64,000 nucleotides of DNA, from NCBI RefSeq assembly GCF_024614185.1, contig NZ_JAHTLF010000016.1, forward strand, positions 744,001 to 808,000, written 5' to 3'. Origin of the DNA: Nocardioides carbamazepini (lineage in GTDB: Bacteria; Actinomycetota; Actinomycetes; Propionibacteriales; Nocardioidaceae). Position 1 is the stretch's first letter, and each line of letters begins with the position of its first letter. Positions 34,471 to 44,090 of the stretch are shown piece by piece. The position numbers and the translations under genes were made by a program. Under the pieces are notes generated by a model. The model ran no database searches, was not told the DNA's origin, and saw only the letters and a program-made list of their open reading frames with translations.

Positions 34471-35599
34471 GCGGCCCGGCCTGAGTGTGCGCCTCCGGCT
34501 GACGCTCAGCTACGCCGGCTTCCTGCTCCTGGCCGGTGCCCTGCTGCTGGCGGTGGTGTGGCTGTTCCTGCTGCGCTACGTGCCTGACGTCGCCGTGACC
34601 GTCCCGGTCCGAGACGTCGCCCCCGGCGACCCGAGGCGGTCGCCGTACCTCTTCGTCCCCGGCCGCTCCGACCTGTGGGAGGCGTTCGCTCCCAAGGCCG
34701 TGGGGGCGCTGGGCTTCCTGTTGGTGTGCGGCCTGCTGGGCGGGTGGCTGCTCGCCGGGCGGATGCTCGCGCCGCTGGCCCGCATCACCGAGGCCACCCG
34801 GACGGCCGCGACCGGCTCCCTCTTCCACCGCATCCAGCTGCCCGGACGCCGCGACGAGTTCCGCGAGCTCGCGGACGCCTTCGACAGCATGCTCGCGCGG
34901 CTCGATGCGCACGTCGCGGAGCAGCAGCGGTTCGCCGCAAACGCCTCGCACGAGCTGCGGACGCCCCTGACGATCACCAAGACCCTGCTCGAGCTGGCCC
35001 GCAAGGACCCGACCCGCGACACCGGCCGGCTCGTCGAGAGTCTCCACGCCGTCAACACCCGGGCGATCGACCTCACCGAGGCGCTGCTCCTGCTCAGCCG
35101 CGCCGACCGACGCTCGTTCGCCCGCGAGGACGTCGACCTCTCGCTCGTCGCCGAGGAGGCCACCGAGACGCTGCTGCCGTTCGCGGAGGCCCGAGGCGTC
35201 GTCCTCGAGACCTCCGGCGACATCGCCGTCACCCGCGGTGAGCCGGCGCTGCTCCTGCAGCTGACGACCAACCTCGTGCACAACGCGATCGTCCACAACC
35301 TCCCTGAGCAGGGCAGCGTCCGGGTGCTCACCCGCCGTGAGCCGACGGCGGTGGTGCTCACCGTCGAGAACACCGGAGCGCACCTGGACCCCGACCTGGT
35401 CGCCACCCTGGCCGAGCCGTTCCAGCGGGGGAGCGAGCGTACCCGCGTCGACCGGGCCGGCCACCCGGGTCATGCCGGCGCCGGCCTCGGCCTCACGATC
35501 GTCGCGAGCATCGTCGAGGCCCACGACGGCACCCTCACCCTCTTCGCGCGGCCCGCGGGCGGGCTCCAGGTGACCGTGCGCCTGCCGGCACCCGCCTAG
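34463..35599 (+). CDS. sensor histidine kinase (VanS/CutS-like)
   Basis: Membrane kinase of 378 residues: two N-terminal membrane helices flanking an extracellular loop of roughly 55 residues, a HAMP domain (LAPLARITEATRTAATG), H-box FAANASHELRTPLTITKTLL, N-box NLVHNAIVHNLPEQG and GAGLGLTIVASIVEAHDG. The start GTG overlaps the regulator stop and follows GGGGGAG. With the divergent VanY-like peptidase it may sense cell-wall stress; that is inference. It overlaps the convergent ispD stop by 4 bp. Confidence 0.92.
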   Translation: MDRRPGLSVRLRLTLSYAGFLLLAGALLLAVVWLFLLRYVPDVAVTVPVRDVAPGDPRRSPYLFVPGRSDLWEAFAPKAVGALGFLLVCGLLGGWLLAGRMLAPLARITEATRTAATGSLFHRIQLPGRRDEFRELADAFDSMLARLDAHVAEQQRFAANASHELRTPLTITKTLLELARKDPTRDTGRLVESLHAVNTRAIDLTEALLLLSRADRRSFAREDVDLSLVAEEATETLLPFAEARGVVLETSGDIAVTRGEPALLLQLTTNLVHNAIVHNLPEQGSVRVLTRREPTAVVLTVENTGAHLDPDLVATLAEPFQRGSERTRVDRAGHPGHAGAGLGLTIVASIVEAHDGTLTLFARPAGGLQVTVRLPAPA

Positions 35600-36303
35600 A
35601 GCAGCCGCTCGGCGACCCGGAGGTCCTCGGCGAAGGTGACCTTGAGGTTGGCCGGGCCGGAGGGCACGGCGCGCACCTGCGATCCGGGCGGCGCGAACTG
35701 CGAGAAGGCAGCCGCGGTGTCGGTGCCGTCGAAGCCGGCCGCCGCGGCGGCTGCGTAGGCCTCGAGCAGCGGCCCGGCCCGGAACGCCTGCGGTGTCTGG
35801 ACGCCCACCAACCGCGTGCCGGCGCCACCGGGTGACGGAGCCGTCGCCGGATCGCGCGGCAGCAGGCCTGCCAGCTCGACGGTGGATACGGCGCCGCCGT
35901 ACCGGCGTGCGGTCGTGATCGTCGTGGCGAACAGCCCCGCGTCGGCCAGCGGCCGGGCGCCGTCGTGGATGGCGATGACGTCGATGCTCCCGTCGTCCAC
36001 GCGGGGAGCGAGGGCGGCGAGGGCCGCCCGCTCGGAGTCCTGACGGGTGGCACCACCCTCGACGAGCAGCACCTCGCGCTCCCCGATCACGGGCAGCAGG
36101 GCGGTGCCGACGTCGGCGCGCTCACCGGGCCGGTGGACGACCACGACCGGGTCGACGCCGGGCACGCCGAGGGCGGTGCGCACCGACCAGGCCAGTACGG
36201 CATGTCCGCGCAGCGGCAGCAGGACCTTGTTGAGCTCCGCGCCGACCCGACTGCCGCTCCCGGCGGCGAGGACGACGACGGCGGCGGTCGGTGGGGTGCT
36301 CAC
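35596..36303 (-). CDS. ispD: 2-C-methyl-D-erythritol 4-phosphate cytidylyltransferase
   Basis: Third step of the MEP isoprenoid pathway: CTP plus MEP gives CDP-ME. In 235 residues the nucleotide-binding LAAGSGSRVG, catalytic region GATRQDSERAALAAL, IHDGARPLAD and the C-terminal NLKVTFAEDLRVAE are present. A small insertion, LLPRDPATAPSPGGAG, replaces the usual TIK segment. It is in one minus-strand run with ispF, with a hydrolase gene between them. Confidence 0.95.
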   Translation of the reverse strand: MSTPPTAAVVVLAAGSGSRVGAELNKVLLPLRGHAVLAWSVRTALGVPGVDPVVVVHRPGERADVGTALLPVIGEREVLLVEGGATRQDSERAALAALAPRVDDGSIDVIAIHDGARPLADAGLFATTITTARRYGGAVSTVELAGLLPRDPATAPSPGGAGTRLVGVQTPQAFRAGPLLEAYAAAAAAGFDGTDTAAAFSQFAPPGSQVRAVPSGPANLKVTFAEDLRVAERLL

Positions 36304-36317
36304 CCCGGTGAGCGTAG

Positions 36318-37226
36318 TCAGGCTCGGGCCGGGAGCCGGGCGAGCGCCCGGTCGACGAGGGCGAACAGCTCGCCGCTGACCAGCTCCCGGCGCTCGAACG
36401 GCAGGTAGTGCCCGGCGCCGGGCGCGACCAGGAGCCGGGCGCCGCGGATGCCGCGGGCGATCTTGCCGGCGTGCTCGGGCGGCGTGAGCAGGTCGCGGCT
36501 GCCGACCAGGACGGTGGTGGGGATGTCGTCGAACGCCGCCAGGTTGCCGATCCGGTCGTGGCTCATCATGTCCTTGAAGAACCCGGACATGGTCTCCGGG
36601 CGGGCGTGGACGAGCTGGTCGACGGCGTGGGCGATGTCGCGGGCCCGGGCGGGACGGCCGAACAGGAACCGGCGCGCGACCTGGCGCTCGATCGTCGGGA
36701 ACCTCTGGCGGCGGCTGAGGCTCAGCATCCGCGAGCGGTTGGCGAGGATGAACGGGAGCCGGTCGCGCAGCACCGCTCCGGCCACGGCCGGCAGGCCGAG
36801 GGTGATCTTGTCGAGCTCACCGCTCGTCGTGCTGACGAACAGGGCGCCCACGATCCGCGGCATCAGCTCCGGCCGCTCCTCGGGGATCGCCGTGATGGTC
36901 ATGCCGCCGACCGAGTGGCCGGCGATGACGAGCGGACCCTCGGGGGCGCAGGTGTCGACGACCAGGCCGAGGTCGCGGGCCAGGTGGGGGATGGTGCAGG
37001 CGGCCTCGGGGGCGCGGTCGGACCGCCCGTGTCCGCGGTGGTCCCACGTGACCACCCGGACGTCGCGCCCGTAGCGGGCCAGCAGGTCGGTGACCTGGTA
37101 GTGCCAGTCCGACTCGTCCGCGGTCCAACAGTGGGAGAGCAGCACCGTCAACGGCGCGTCGGTGCGGCCGTGGACGGTCACCTGGATCCGCAGGCCGTCC
37201 TCGGTGATCACGGTGTGGTCGGACAT
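36318..37226 (-). CDS. alpha/beta hydrolase
   Basis: A 302-residue alpha/beta-hydrolase fold enzyme. The nucleophile elbow is AGHSVGGMT (Ser about residue 100), the oxyanion region LSHCWTADESDW and the catalytic His in APGAGHYLPFERRE. The start MSDHTVITEDG follows GAGGAGG by 5 bp. It sits between ispF and ispD on the same strand; no link to isoprenoid synthesis is evident. Esterase, lipase or haloperoxidase-like activities are all possible. Confidence 0.88.
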   Translation of the reverse strand: MSDHTVITEDGLRIQVTVHGRTDAPLTVLLSHCWTADESDWHYQVTDLLARYGRDVRVVTWDHRGHGRSDRAPEAACTIPHLARDLGLVVDTCAPEGPLVIAGHSVGGMTITAIPEERPELMPRIVGALFVSTTSGELDKITLGLPAVAGAVLRDRLPFILANRSRMLSLSRRQRFPTIERQVARRFLFGRPARARDIAHAVDQLVHARPETMSGFFKDMMSHDRIGNLAAFDDIPTTVLVGSRDLLTPPEHAGKIARGIRGARLLVAPGAGHYLPFERRELVSGELFALVDRALARLPARA

Positions 37227-37278
37227 CAGTGCCTCCTCGACGTCGCTCTCGGCGCCCACCCTGCCACGCGACCCGCTG

Positions 37279-37320
37279 GAGCCGCAGGAGGAGCCGCAGG
37301 AGGAGCGGCAGGAGGAGCGG
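37279..37320. repeat. three tandem 12-bp repeats between ispF and the hydrolase gene
   Basis: GAGCCGCAGGAG at 37279, 37291 and (with one change) 37303, continuing as a purine-rich tract to 37320. It occupies the gap just after the ispF stop. Probably a slippage-prone simple repeat; no function seen. Confidence 0.7.
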
Positions 37321-37323
37321 AGG

Positions 37324-37806
37324 TCAGGAGGAGAGGAGCGCGGTCGCGATCGCCGCCACGCCCTCGCCGCGGCCGGTCAGGCCGAGGCCGTCGGTCGTGG
37401 TGGCCGACAGGGACACCGGAGCGCCGAGTACGTCGCCCAGCGCCGCCTCCGCCTCCGCGCGACGGGGGCCGACCTTCGGTCGGTTCCCGATCACCTGCAC
37501 CGCCACGTTGACGACCGCGAAGCCCGCCGCCTCGACCCGGCGCCGGGTCTCGCCGAGCAGGGCGGCCCCGCTCGCGCCGGCCCACGCGGGCTCCGCCGTA
37601 CCGAAGTTGCTGCCGAGGTCACCGAGCCCCGCCGCCGACAGCAGCGCGTCGCACGCGGCGTGCGCGGCGACGTCGGCGTCGGAGTGTCCGTCGAGCCGCA
37701 TGTCCTCGTCCGGCCAGTTCAGTCCGCCGAGCGCGAGCGGCGGGTCCTGCGGACCGCGGGGGACCAGCCGATGGACGTCGGAGCCGATGCCGATGCGCAG
37801 GTTCAC
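37324..37806 (-). CDS. ispF: 2-C-methyl-D-erythritol 2,4-cyclodiphosphate synthase
   Basis: Fifth step of the MEP pathway: cyclises CDP-ME 2-phosphate. The 160-residue protein carries GIGSDVHRL with the zinc-binding Asp and His, [26 protein letters not shown] and [17 protein letters not shown]. It is the first gene of the ispF-hydrolase-ispD run and diverges from the molybdopterin enzyme gene across 51 bp. Confidence 0.96.
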   Translation of the reverse strand: MNLRIGIGSDVHRLVPRGPQDPPLALGGLNWPDEDMRLDGHSDADVAAHAACDALLSAAGLGDLGSNFGTAEPAWAGASGAALLGETRRRVEAAGFAVVNVAVQVIGNRPKVGPRRAEAEAALGDVLGAPVSLSATTTDGLGLTGRGEGVAAIATALLSS

Positions 37807-37857
37807 TCACCCGATCATGCCCGAGTCCGTGCCCGCGCGAGCGACCCGTGCGGGAGA

Positions 37858-39402
37858 ATGGGGCAGGTGAGGACCTCCCGCGCCTGGTGGCCACTGGCCG
37901 GACTGCTCGCCGGGGCCGTCGGCCTGGGCCTGAGCTATGCCGTCGCCGCGCTGCTGCACGTGCGGGACTCGCCGGTCGTCGCGGTCGCCGAGGGCGTCAT
38001 CGCGCTGACCCCCGGCCCGGTCGCGAAGTGGGCGATCGACACCTTCGACACCGCGGACAAGAAGGTCCTCGTCGCCGGGATCCTGATCCTGCTCGCCGTC
38101 GTGTTCGGGTGGGTCGGACGGCTGGCGCACCAGCGGTGGTGGGCGGCGGTCACGGGGTTCTCCGTGCTCGCCGGCATCGCTGTCGTCGCCGTGCTCACCA
38201 AGCCGACGCCGGGTCTGATCGACCTCGCGCCGATCGTGGCCGGGCTGTTGGGCTGGCTGGTCGTGCTGGCCGTCCTGGCCGAGTGGCTGCGCCGCTGGGA
38301 GCTGGTGGAGGACAGCGAGGACCCGGCCGCCGAGCCGATGCACACCCGCCGCCGCTTCTTCACCGCCGCGGGCGGGGCCGCCGCGCTCGCGGTGGCCGGT
38401 GGCCTGGTCGGCCGGATCGCTGGCAGCGCGCGCCGCCGGGCCGAGCAGAGCCGGCGGCTGCTGCGGATCGAGGGCACCACCGCGCCCGCCGTACCCGACG
38501 GCGTGGGGAACGGCGTCGAGGGCGTCTCGCCCTGGCAGACCGCGAACGACGACTTCTACCTGATCGACACCGCCATCATCAAGCCGACCATCGCGCCCGC
38601 CGACTGGGAGCTGCGGATCCACGGGATGGTCGAGCGCGAGGTCCGGCTCTCGTACGCCGACCTGGTCCGTCGCGAGATCACCCAGGACTGGATCACGCTC
38701 AACTGTGTGTCCAACGAGGTCGGCGGCGACCTGATCGGCAACGCGTGGTGGAGCGGCATCCGCCTGGCCGCGCTCCTCGCCGAGGCCGGCCCGCTGGCCG
38801 GCGCCGACGCGGTGCTGCAGACGTCCGAGGACGGGTGGACCTGCGGTACGCCGCTCGCGGCGCTGACCGACGAGCGCAACGCGATGCTCGCCGTGGCGAT
38901 GAACGGCGAGCCGCTGCCGATCGAGCACGGGTTCCCGGTTCGCACGATCGTGCCCGGGCTCTACGGGTACGTGTCGGCCTGCAAGTGGGTGGTCGACATG
39001 GAGGTCACCCGGTTCGACGACATCACGGCGTACTGGACAGACAAGGGCTGGTCCGAGCAGGGCCCGGTCAAGATCGCCTCGAAGATCGAGGTGCCCGGCG
39101 ACGGCGCCGACGTGCCGGCCGGGGAGGTCGTCTGCGCCGGGGTCGCGTGGCTCCAGCACACCGGGATCGCCGGCGTCGAGGTGCAGGTCGACGGCGGCCG
39201 CTGGCAGCCTGCCACCCTCGCGGCCGCACCGAACCTCGACACCTGGGTCCAGTGGCGGGCCGTGGTCGACGTCGAGCCCGGCGACCACCAGCTCCGGGTC
39301 CGTGCCATCGACACCCGAGGTCGCACCCAGACCGGCGCGGTCGCGGACGTCCTGCCGGACGGCGCGACCGGCTGGCACACCATCGACTTCAGTGCTGGTT
39401 AG
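37858..39402 (+). CDS. membrane-anchored molybdopterin-dependent oxidoreductase (sulfite-oxidase family)
   Basis: A 514-residue protein joining about four N-terminal membrane helices to a sulfite-oxidase-type domain. Around residue 160 the twin-arginine-like TRRRFFTAAGG precedes another hydrophobic stretch, so the catalytic part is probably exported folded by Tat. The Moco-binding cysteine is in ITLNCVSNEVGGDLIGN (about residue 283); the C-terminus (residues ~400-514) is the dimerisation domain. Fusion to the multi-helix membrane part resembles other actinobacterial YedY/sulfite-oxidase relatives. The natural substrate is unknown. A GTG three codons later is an alternative start. Confidence 0.9.
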   Translation: MGQVRTSRAWWPLAGLLAGAVGLGLSYAVAALLHVRDSPVVAVAEGVIALTPGPVAKWAIDTFDTADKKVLVAGILILLAVVFGWVGRLAHQRWWAAVTGFSVLAGIAVVAVLTKPTPGLIDLAPIVAGLLGWLVVLAVLAEWLRRWELVEDSEDPAAEPMHTRRRFFTAAGGAAALAVAGGLVGRIAGSARRRAEQSRRLLRIEGTTAPAVPDGVGNGVEGVSPWQTANDDFYLIDTAIIKPTIAPADWELRIHGMVEREVRLSYADLVRREITQDWITLNCVSNEVGGDLIGNAWWSGIRLAALLAEAGPLAGADAVLQTSEDGWTCGTPLAALTDERNAMLAVAMNGEPLPIEHGFPVRTIVPGLYGYVSACKWVVDMEVTRFDDITAYWTDKGWSEQGPVKIASKIEVPGDGADVPAGEVVCAGVAWLQHTGIAGVEVQVDGGRWQPATLAAAPNLDTWVQWRAVVDVEPGDHQLRVRAIDTRGRTQTGAVADVLPDGATGWHTIDFSAG

Positions 39403-39407
39403 GCGCG

Positions 39408-39499
39408 AGCGTGTCGCAGATCGTGCTCGCCGCCCGGGGCCTCGCAAGCTCGGCCCCGCGGGCTTCGCACGATGCGGCTTCGCCGCCGTGCGACACGCT
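39408..39499. terminator. large nested inverted repeat in a 238-bp convergent gap
   Basis: AGCGTGTCGCA (39408-39418) pairs with TGCGACACGCT (39489-39499). Inside it ATCGTGC pairs with GCACGAT and CGGGGCC with GGCCCCG, forming a cruciform-like structure between the molybdopterin enzyme and the C39-like peptidase gene. The remaining 140 bp to 39640 shows no gene. Probable bidirectional terminator. Confidence 0.55.
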
Positions 39500-39640
39500 G
39501 CCGCGCACGCGGTCGAGTTGCGACGTGGTTGCGTCCGCATGGCGGCAAGCCGTTCGGCTCGTGGAACTCCTCCGCTCCTGCGTCGCCTTCGCTTCCCGCG
39601 ATGACCGACTGCGCCGCGCTGCCGTGCGCCAGTCGGCAGC

Positions 39641-40885
39641 TCACCAGTTGCCGGCAGGCGAGGGCGGCAACGGGTGAGCGGCGTCGTGGACGACGTATGC
39701 CGCGCCGCCGGACGCCTGCAGCCAGACCCTCTCGAGCTGAGCTCGGGAGTAGACCCGCCGGACGCCGTCGTTGCCCGGAGCGGCGGGGTCGTTGACGATC
39801 ACGTCGCCGGCGGCGGTGAAGCCGACGATCACCAGCAGGTGCCCGTTGGACGAGGAGATCGGGGCTCCGGTGAGCTCGCCGCGGGCGAAGGCCAGGGAGA
39901 TGACCGGCGGGATGCCGGCCTGGACGAGCAGCTCGGCATCGGTGAGGTCGCGTAGCCGGGTCACGAACGCCTCCCCGGCGGCCCCCACCCGCCGGGCGGC
40001 GTACGCGGTGTTGAAGGGCCAGTTCCCGGTCCCTCGATACGCGTGGTCGTAGGTCAGGCGGGCGGTCGCGTCCACCCACGGGTCGGGGTGCCCGGCCGGC
40101 ACCCAGCCGTAGCTGCCGGGACCGGGCAGCCGCCCGTAGTAGCCGAGCACCATCGCGGTCGACGTCGGCGAGCACCACGCCTCGCCGCCGCCGCCCCATT
40201 GCGGGTAGTGGCCGGAGTGGACCATCTGGGAGTAGCGCGGCACCGCCAGCTCCACGCCGCGCGCGGCCATGGGCGCGGACGTGGGGCCCGCGGTGGCGGG
40301 CAGGCGGGAGGTCATCGCCGTGACGAGGTCGATGCGCGGCGCCTTGCGGCCGCGCTCGTGGTGCACCGCGACCCGCAGCCGGTACGACGCCAGGCCCGCT
40401 GTCTTCCAGGTGTCGGTCACGACCCGGGTGCCGTCGTCGGCCTGCGTGCCGCCGGAGCGGCGCTCGACCACCTTGTCCTTGGCGGCCCAGCGGGCGAGCA
40501 CGTCCCACGACGTCTTCGCGCCGCCGGCGGACCGGCCGCGGACCTCCACCTCGATCCAGCTCGAGCCGGGGGTCCGGGCGGACCAGGACGCGATCAGCTC
40601 CGTGAAGTCGAAGCCGGGGGAGACCCACCGGCTCTTCCAGCGCGCGACCTGGTAGGTCCGGCCGTGCTTCGCGCGCGTCTTCGCCGGCTTCCACGGCCCG
40701 GGCGCGGCGAACCGCTCGAGGTCGACCTGCCGGTCGGACACGGCCGCGGCGGCGACCGCCTCGGCGTCGGCGCCCACGGCATCGCCGGAGCGGCCGAGGA
40801 CGACGGCGAAGACGCCCGTCAGCAGGCAGGCGGCCATGACGAGGGAGGCGAGGGACACGGCGGGATGGGGGAAGGGCCGGCGCAT
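39641..40885 (-). CDS. secreted C39-like cysteine peptidase
   Basis: A 414-residue exported protein with a hydrophobic N-terminus (LASLVMAACLLTGVFAVVLG). The first half is a beta-rich region; the second is a papain-like C39 domain with Cys in GEAWCSPTSTAMVLGYYG, His in SSNGHLLVIVGF and Asp in VNDPAAPGN. The substrate is unknown; the family includes bacteriocin-leader peptidases, but no transporter domain is present, so a free secreted peptidase is more likely. The start MRRPFPHPAV was chosen because the upstream frame has no signal. Confidence 0.86.
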   Translation of the reverse strand: MRRPFPHPAVSLASLVMAACLLTGVFAVVLGRSGDAVGADAEAVAAAAVSDRQVDLERFAAPGPWKPAKTRAKHGRTYQVARWKSRWVSPGFDFTELIASWSARTPGSSWIEVEVRGRSAGGAKTSWDVLARWAAKDKVVERRSGGTQADDGTRVVTDTWKTAGLASYRLRVAVHHERGRKAPRIDLVTAMTSRLPATAGPTSAPMAARGVELAVPRYSQMVHSGHYPQWGGGGEAWCSPTSTAMVLGYYGRLPGPGSYGWVPAGHPDPWVDATARLTYDHAYRGTGNWPFNTAYAARRVGAAGEAFVTRLRDLTDAELLVQAGIPPVISLAFARGELTGAPISSSNGHLLVIVGFTAAGDVIVNDPAAPGNDGVRRVYSRAQLERVWLQASGGAAYVVHDAAHPLPPSPAGNW

Positions 40886-40991
40886 TGGCCCACGGTATGT
40901 CACTTCCGTCACTTGCGTCACACCGTCGAGGGGTGCGTCACACCCGCGGCAGATCCGTTTCGCCCCATGCCCCCCGGGAAGGGTGGCGCTC

Positions 40992-42611
40992 GTGCCCAGA
41001 CCCCTTCGCCTGCTCGTCCCACTCCTCTCCGCCGCCCTCCTCGCCCTCGCGATGGTGCCGCTGTCCGCCGGCCCCGCCTCCGCCCGGCCGACCGTCGTGG
41101 GCGTCGCCGTCGACGACCAGGGCAAGCCGTTGGAGGGCGTCTACTGGGACATCTACAGCCTCCAGGGCGGTCGGTGGACCGGTCTGCAGTTCGGTCCGAA
41201 GCTCACCGACGCGAACGGTCGCTTCAGCTTCACCGGCGGGGACGTCGGCCTGAACATCGGCACCAAGTACCGCATCTGCTTCAGCGACACCTTCTACGGC
41301 TTCGGCGACGGCGGGGAGTGGACGCCCGACGTCCGGCACCGGGACACCTGCTGGCGCTCCGACGCGACCGTGTCGACGTCGGTGGAGACGGCGAGCGACT
41401 GGACGGCGACGGACGGGCCCACGACGTTCACGCTGACCCTGCCCACCGTCGGCCTCGGGATGGCGCCCGTCGAGCCGTTCGTCGTCGGTGCCTACGAGGT
41501 GGGCAAGCCGCTCACCGCCGTCGGGCTCGAAGGATGGCGACCGACCACTGCCAACCGGACCTACCAGTGGTACCGATGGGCCACCAACACCACCCTCGAG
41601 AAGATCGCGGGCGCCACGGCGTCGACGTACACCCCCACCTCCGCCGACGCCGGCAAGCGTGTGATGGTCGACGTGACCGGCACCTTGGCCGGCTACAAGA
41701 CCGCCGTCCTCCGGTCGGAGGGCAATATCGTCGGCTCGGCGCACGCCCAGCTCTCGTCGGCCCTGAAGCTCACGGGCACGGCCGCGCCCGGACAGACGTT
41801 GACGGCGAGCTTCGGCCCGCCCGCCGGCAGCTACTACAGCGAGATCAGCTGGTACGTCGACGGCGTACCCCAGGTCGGCTTCACCCGGTCCAGCACGACC
41901 AGCGCCACCTTCCCCGTGACCGCGGCGATGGCCGGTGCCAACGTCGAGGCGAGGGTGATGGTGTACCTCAACGACGGCGGCGGCAACTTCATCGACGGCA
42001 GCCGGATGGACGGCCGGGCCGTGCGCCAGGTCCAGGGCGTCCGCCCGCCGCAGCCGCTTCCCCTCAAGGCGCAGCCGACCGTCGCCACCACCCCGGTGTC
42101 CGGTGCGACCGCGGTCGGCGCCACCCTCACCGCGCCGAGCGGCCTCACCGCCGACCCGGCGGCGACCACGACGTACCAGTGGCTGCGCGGCGGTGCTCCC
42201 GTCCCCGGGGCGACCACCTCGAGCTACCAGCTGCAGCCCGCCGACGTCGGGAGCCGGATCTCGGTCGCCGCGACGGTGGCCCGCCCGGGCTGGTGGAGCG
42301 GCTTCCTCCGCACCTCGGCCACCTCCGAGGTCGTCCAGGGTGTGCTGCCGGCGGGCCAGGTCAAGGTCAAGGGCGGTGCCAAGGTCGGCGCCAAGCTCAA
42401 GGCGAAGGTGACCGGTTGGGACGGTGTCACCCTGAGCTATCGGTGGTTCCGCAACGGCGAGGCCATCAAGCCGGCCAAGGCGGCCGCCAAGGCGTCGTAC
42501 AAGCCGACGGCCAAGGACCGCGGCAAGCGGATCACCGTCGTCGTCACGGCGACCAAGGCGTCGTACCTGCCGGCGACCGTTACCTCGAAGGCGAAGCGGG
42601 TCAAGCGCTGA
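40992..42611 (+). CDS. secreted protein with repeated Ig-like domains
   Basis: A 539-residue exported protein: signal peptide PLLSAALLALAMVPLSAGPASA, then a carboxypeptidase-regulatory-like beta domain (VVGVAVDDQGKPLEGVYWDI), and at least three ~90-residue Ig-like repeats marked by YQWYRW, YQWLRGG and YRWFRNGEAI with AGKRV/DVGSRI/DRGKRI turns. The C-terminus is lysine-rich. No catalytic domain or sortase motif is visible. The GTG at 40992 lies 8 bp after GGAAGGG. Probably surface-associated or adhesive; function unknown. Confidence 0.8.
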   Translation: MPRPLRLLVPLLSAALLALAMVPLSAGPASARPTVVGVAVDDQGKPLEGVYWDIYSLQGGRWTGLQFGPKLTDANGRFSFTGGDVGLNIGTKYRICFSDTFYGFGDGGEWTPDVRHRDTCWRSDATVSTSVETASDWTATDGPTTFTLTLPTVGLGMAPVEPFVVGAYEVGKPLTAVGLEGWRPTTANRTYQWYRWATNTTLEKIAGATASTYTPTSADAGKRVMVDVTGTLAGYKTAVLRSEGNIVGSAHAQLSSALKLTGTAAPGQTLTASFGPPAGSYYSEISWYVDGVPQVGFTRSSTTSATFPVTAAMAGANVEARVMVYLNDGGGNFIDGSRMDGRAVRQVQGVRPPQPLPLKAQPTVATTPVSGATAVGATLTAPSGLTADPAATTTYQWLRGGAPVPGATTSSYQLQPADVGSRISVAATVARPGWWSGFLRTSATSEVVQGVLPAGQVKVKGGAKVGAKLKAKVTGWDGVTLSYRWFRNGEAIKPAKAAAKASYKPTAKDRGKRITVVVTATKASYLPATVTSKAKRVKR

Positions 42612-42674
42612 GCCCCGCGCGCGGGTCCGGCGACAATGCCTGCCGGACCCGCGCGGATCCCTAGACTGGGCGCC

Positions 42675-44090
42675 GTGACCATCCGGCTGTACGACACCGC
42701 GACCCGCGAAGTGCGTGACTTCGTGCCCCTGCGCGAGGGCAAGGCGGGGCTGTACGTATGTGGCCTGACGGTCCAGAGCGAGCCCCACGTGGGTCACGTC
42801 CGCTCGGCGGTGAACTTCGACGTGCTCCAGCGCTGGCTGCGCCACCGCGGCTACGAGGTCACGTTCATCCGCAACATCACCGACATCGACGACAAGATCC
42901 TGGCGAAGTCGGCCGACCAGGGCCGGCCCTGGTACAACCTCGCCTACGCGATGAAGATCGAGCTCGACAAGGCGTACGCCGCGCTCAACGTCGCCCCGCC
43001 GACGTACGAGCCGGCCGCGACCGGGCACATCCCGGAGATGGTCGAGCTGATCGAGCGGCTGATCGAGCGCGGCCACGCCTACCCCGCGGCCGACGCCAGC
43101 GGTGACGTCTACTTCGACGTCCGCTCGTGGGCCCAGTACGGCGAGCTGACCCACCAGGGCGTCGACGACATGGAGCCGGCCGCCGACGCGACTCCCCAGG
43201 AAATGGCGGAGCGCAAGCGCGACCCCCGTGACTTCGCGCTCTGGAAGGGCCGCAAGAACTCCGAGCCGGAGACCGCGTCCTGGCCCAGCCCGTGGGGCCG
43301 CGGCCGCCCGGGCTGGCACATCGAGTGCTCGGCGATGGCCGGCAAGTACCTCGGCGAGGCCTTCGACATCCACGGCGGCGGCGTCGACCTGCGCTTCCCC
43401 CACCACGAGAACGAACAGGCCCAGTCGCGTGCGGCCGGCGGCGCCTTCGCGTCGTACTGGATGCACAACGCCTGGATCACCACCGCCGGCGAGAAGATGA
43501 GCAAGTCGCTCGGCAACACGCTCAGCATCCCGGCGGTGCTGCAGCGGGTGAGCGGCGCGGAGCTGCGGTTCTACATGGTCGCCGCGCACTACCGCTCCCA
43601 TGTCGAGTTCAGCTTCGAGGCACTCGACGAGGCGGCCGCGGGCTACCAGCGGATCGTCTCCTTCCTCGACCGGGCCGGTGGCCCGGAGGCCGGCGCGCTG
43701 CCGCAGGCGTTCGCCGCCGCGATGGACGACGACCTCGGTACGCCGGCAGCGGTGGCCGTCCTCTACGACACCGTGCGCGAGGGCAACCGCCAGCTCGCCG
43801 CCGGTGACGACGCTGGCGCGGTCGTGGCCACCGCGGGCGCGGTCGCCGCCATGCTCGACGTCCTCGGTGTCCACCCGGCCGACCCGGCCTGGGCCGGCGC
43901 CGGCGCCTCCGGGACCGAGGAGCGGCTCACCGCCGCGGTCGACGCTCTGGTCGCCGGGCTGCTGGACGAGCGCACGCAGGCCCGCGCCGACAAGGACTGG
44001 GCCCGTGCCGACGCGATCCGCGACCGGATCAAGGCGGCCGGCATCGAGGTCACCGACACCCCCGACGGACCCACCTGGAGTATCAACTGA
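42675..44090 (+). CDS. cysS: cysteinyl-tRNA synthetase
   Basis: Charges tRNA-Cys. The 471-residue class I synthetase has the HIGH-type motif PHVGHVRS, a zinc-binding Cys at [32 protein letters not shown] and the KMSKSLGN signature. The start is a GTG (VTIRLYDT). Its stop overlaps the rlmB start by one base, as the two genes are also linked in mycobacteria. Confidence 0.97.
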   Translation: MTIRLYDTATREVRDFVPLREGKAGLYVCGLTVQSEPHVGHVRSAVNFDVLQRWLRHRGYEVTFIRNITDIDDKILAKSADQGRPWYNLAYAMKIELDKAYAALNVAPPTYEPAATGHIPEMVELIERLIERGHAYPAADASGDVYFDVRSWAQYGELTHQGVDDMEPAADATPQEMAERKRDPRDFALWKGRKNSEPETASWPSPWGRGRPGWHIECSAMAGKYLGEAFDIHGGGVDLRFPHHENEQAQSRAAGGAFASYWMHNAWITTAGEKMSKSLGNTLSIPAVLQRVSGAELRFYMVAAHYRSHVEFSFEALDEAAAGYQRIVSFLDRAGGPEAGALPQAFAAAMDDDLGTPAAVAVLYDTVREGNRQLAAGDDAGAVVATAGAVAAMLDVLGVHPADPAWAGAGASGTEERLTAAVDALVAGLLDERTQARADKDWARADAIRDRIKAAGIEVTDTPDGPTWSIN

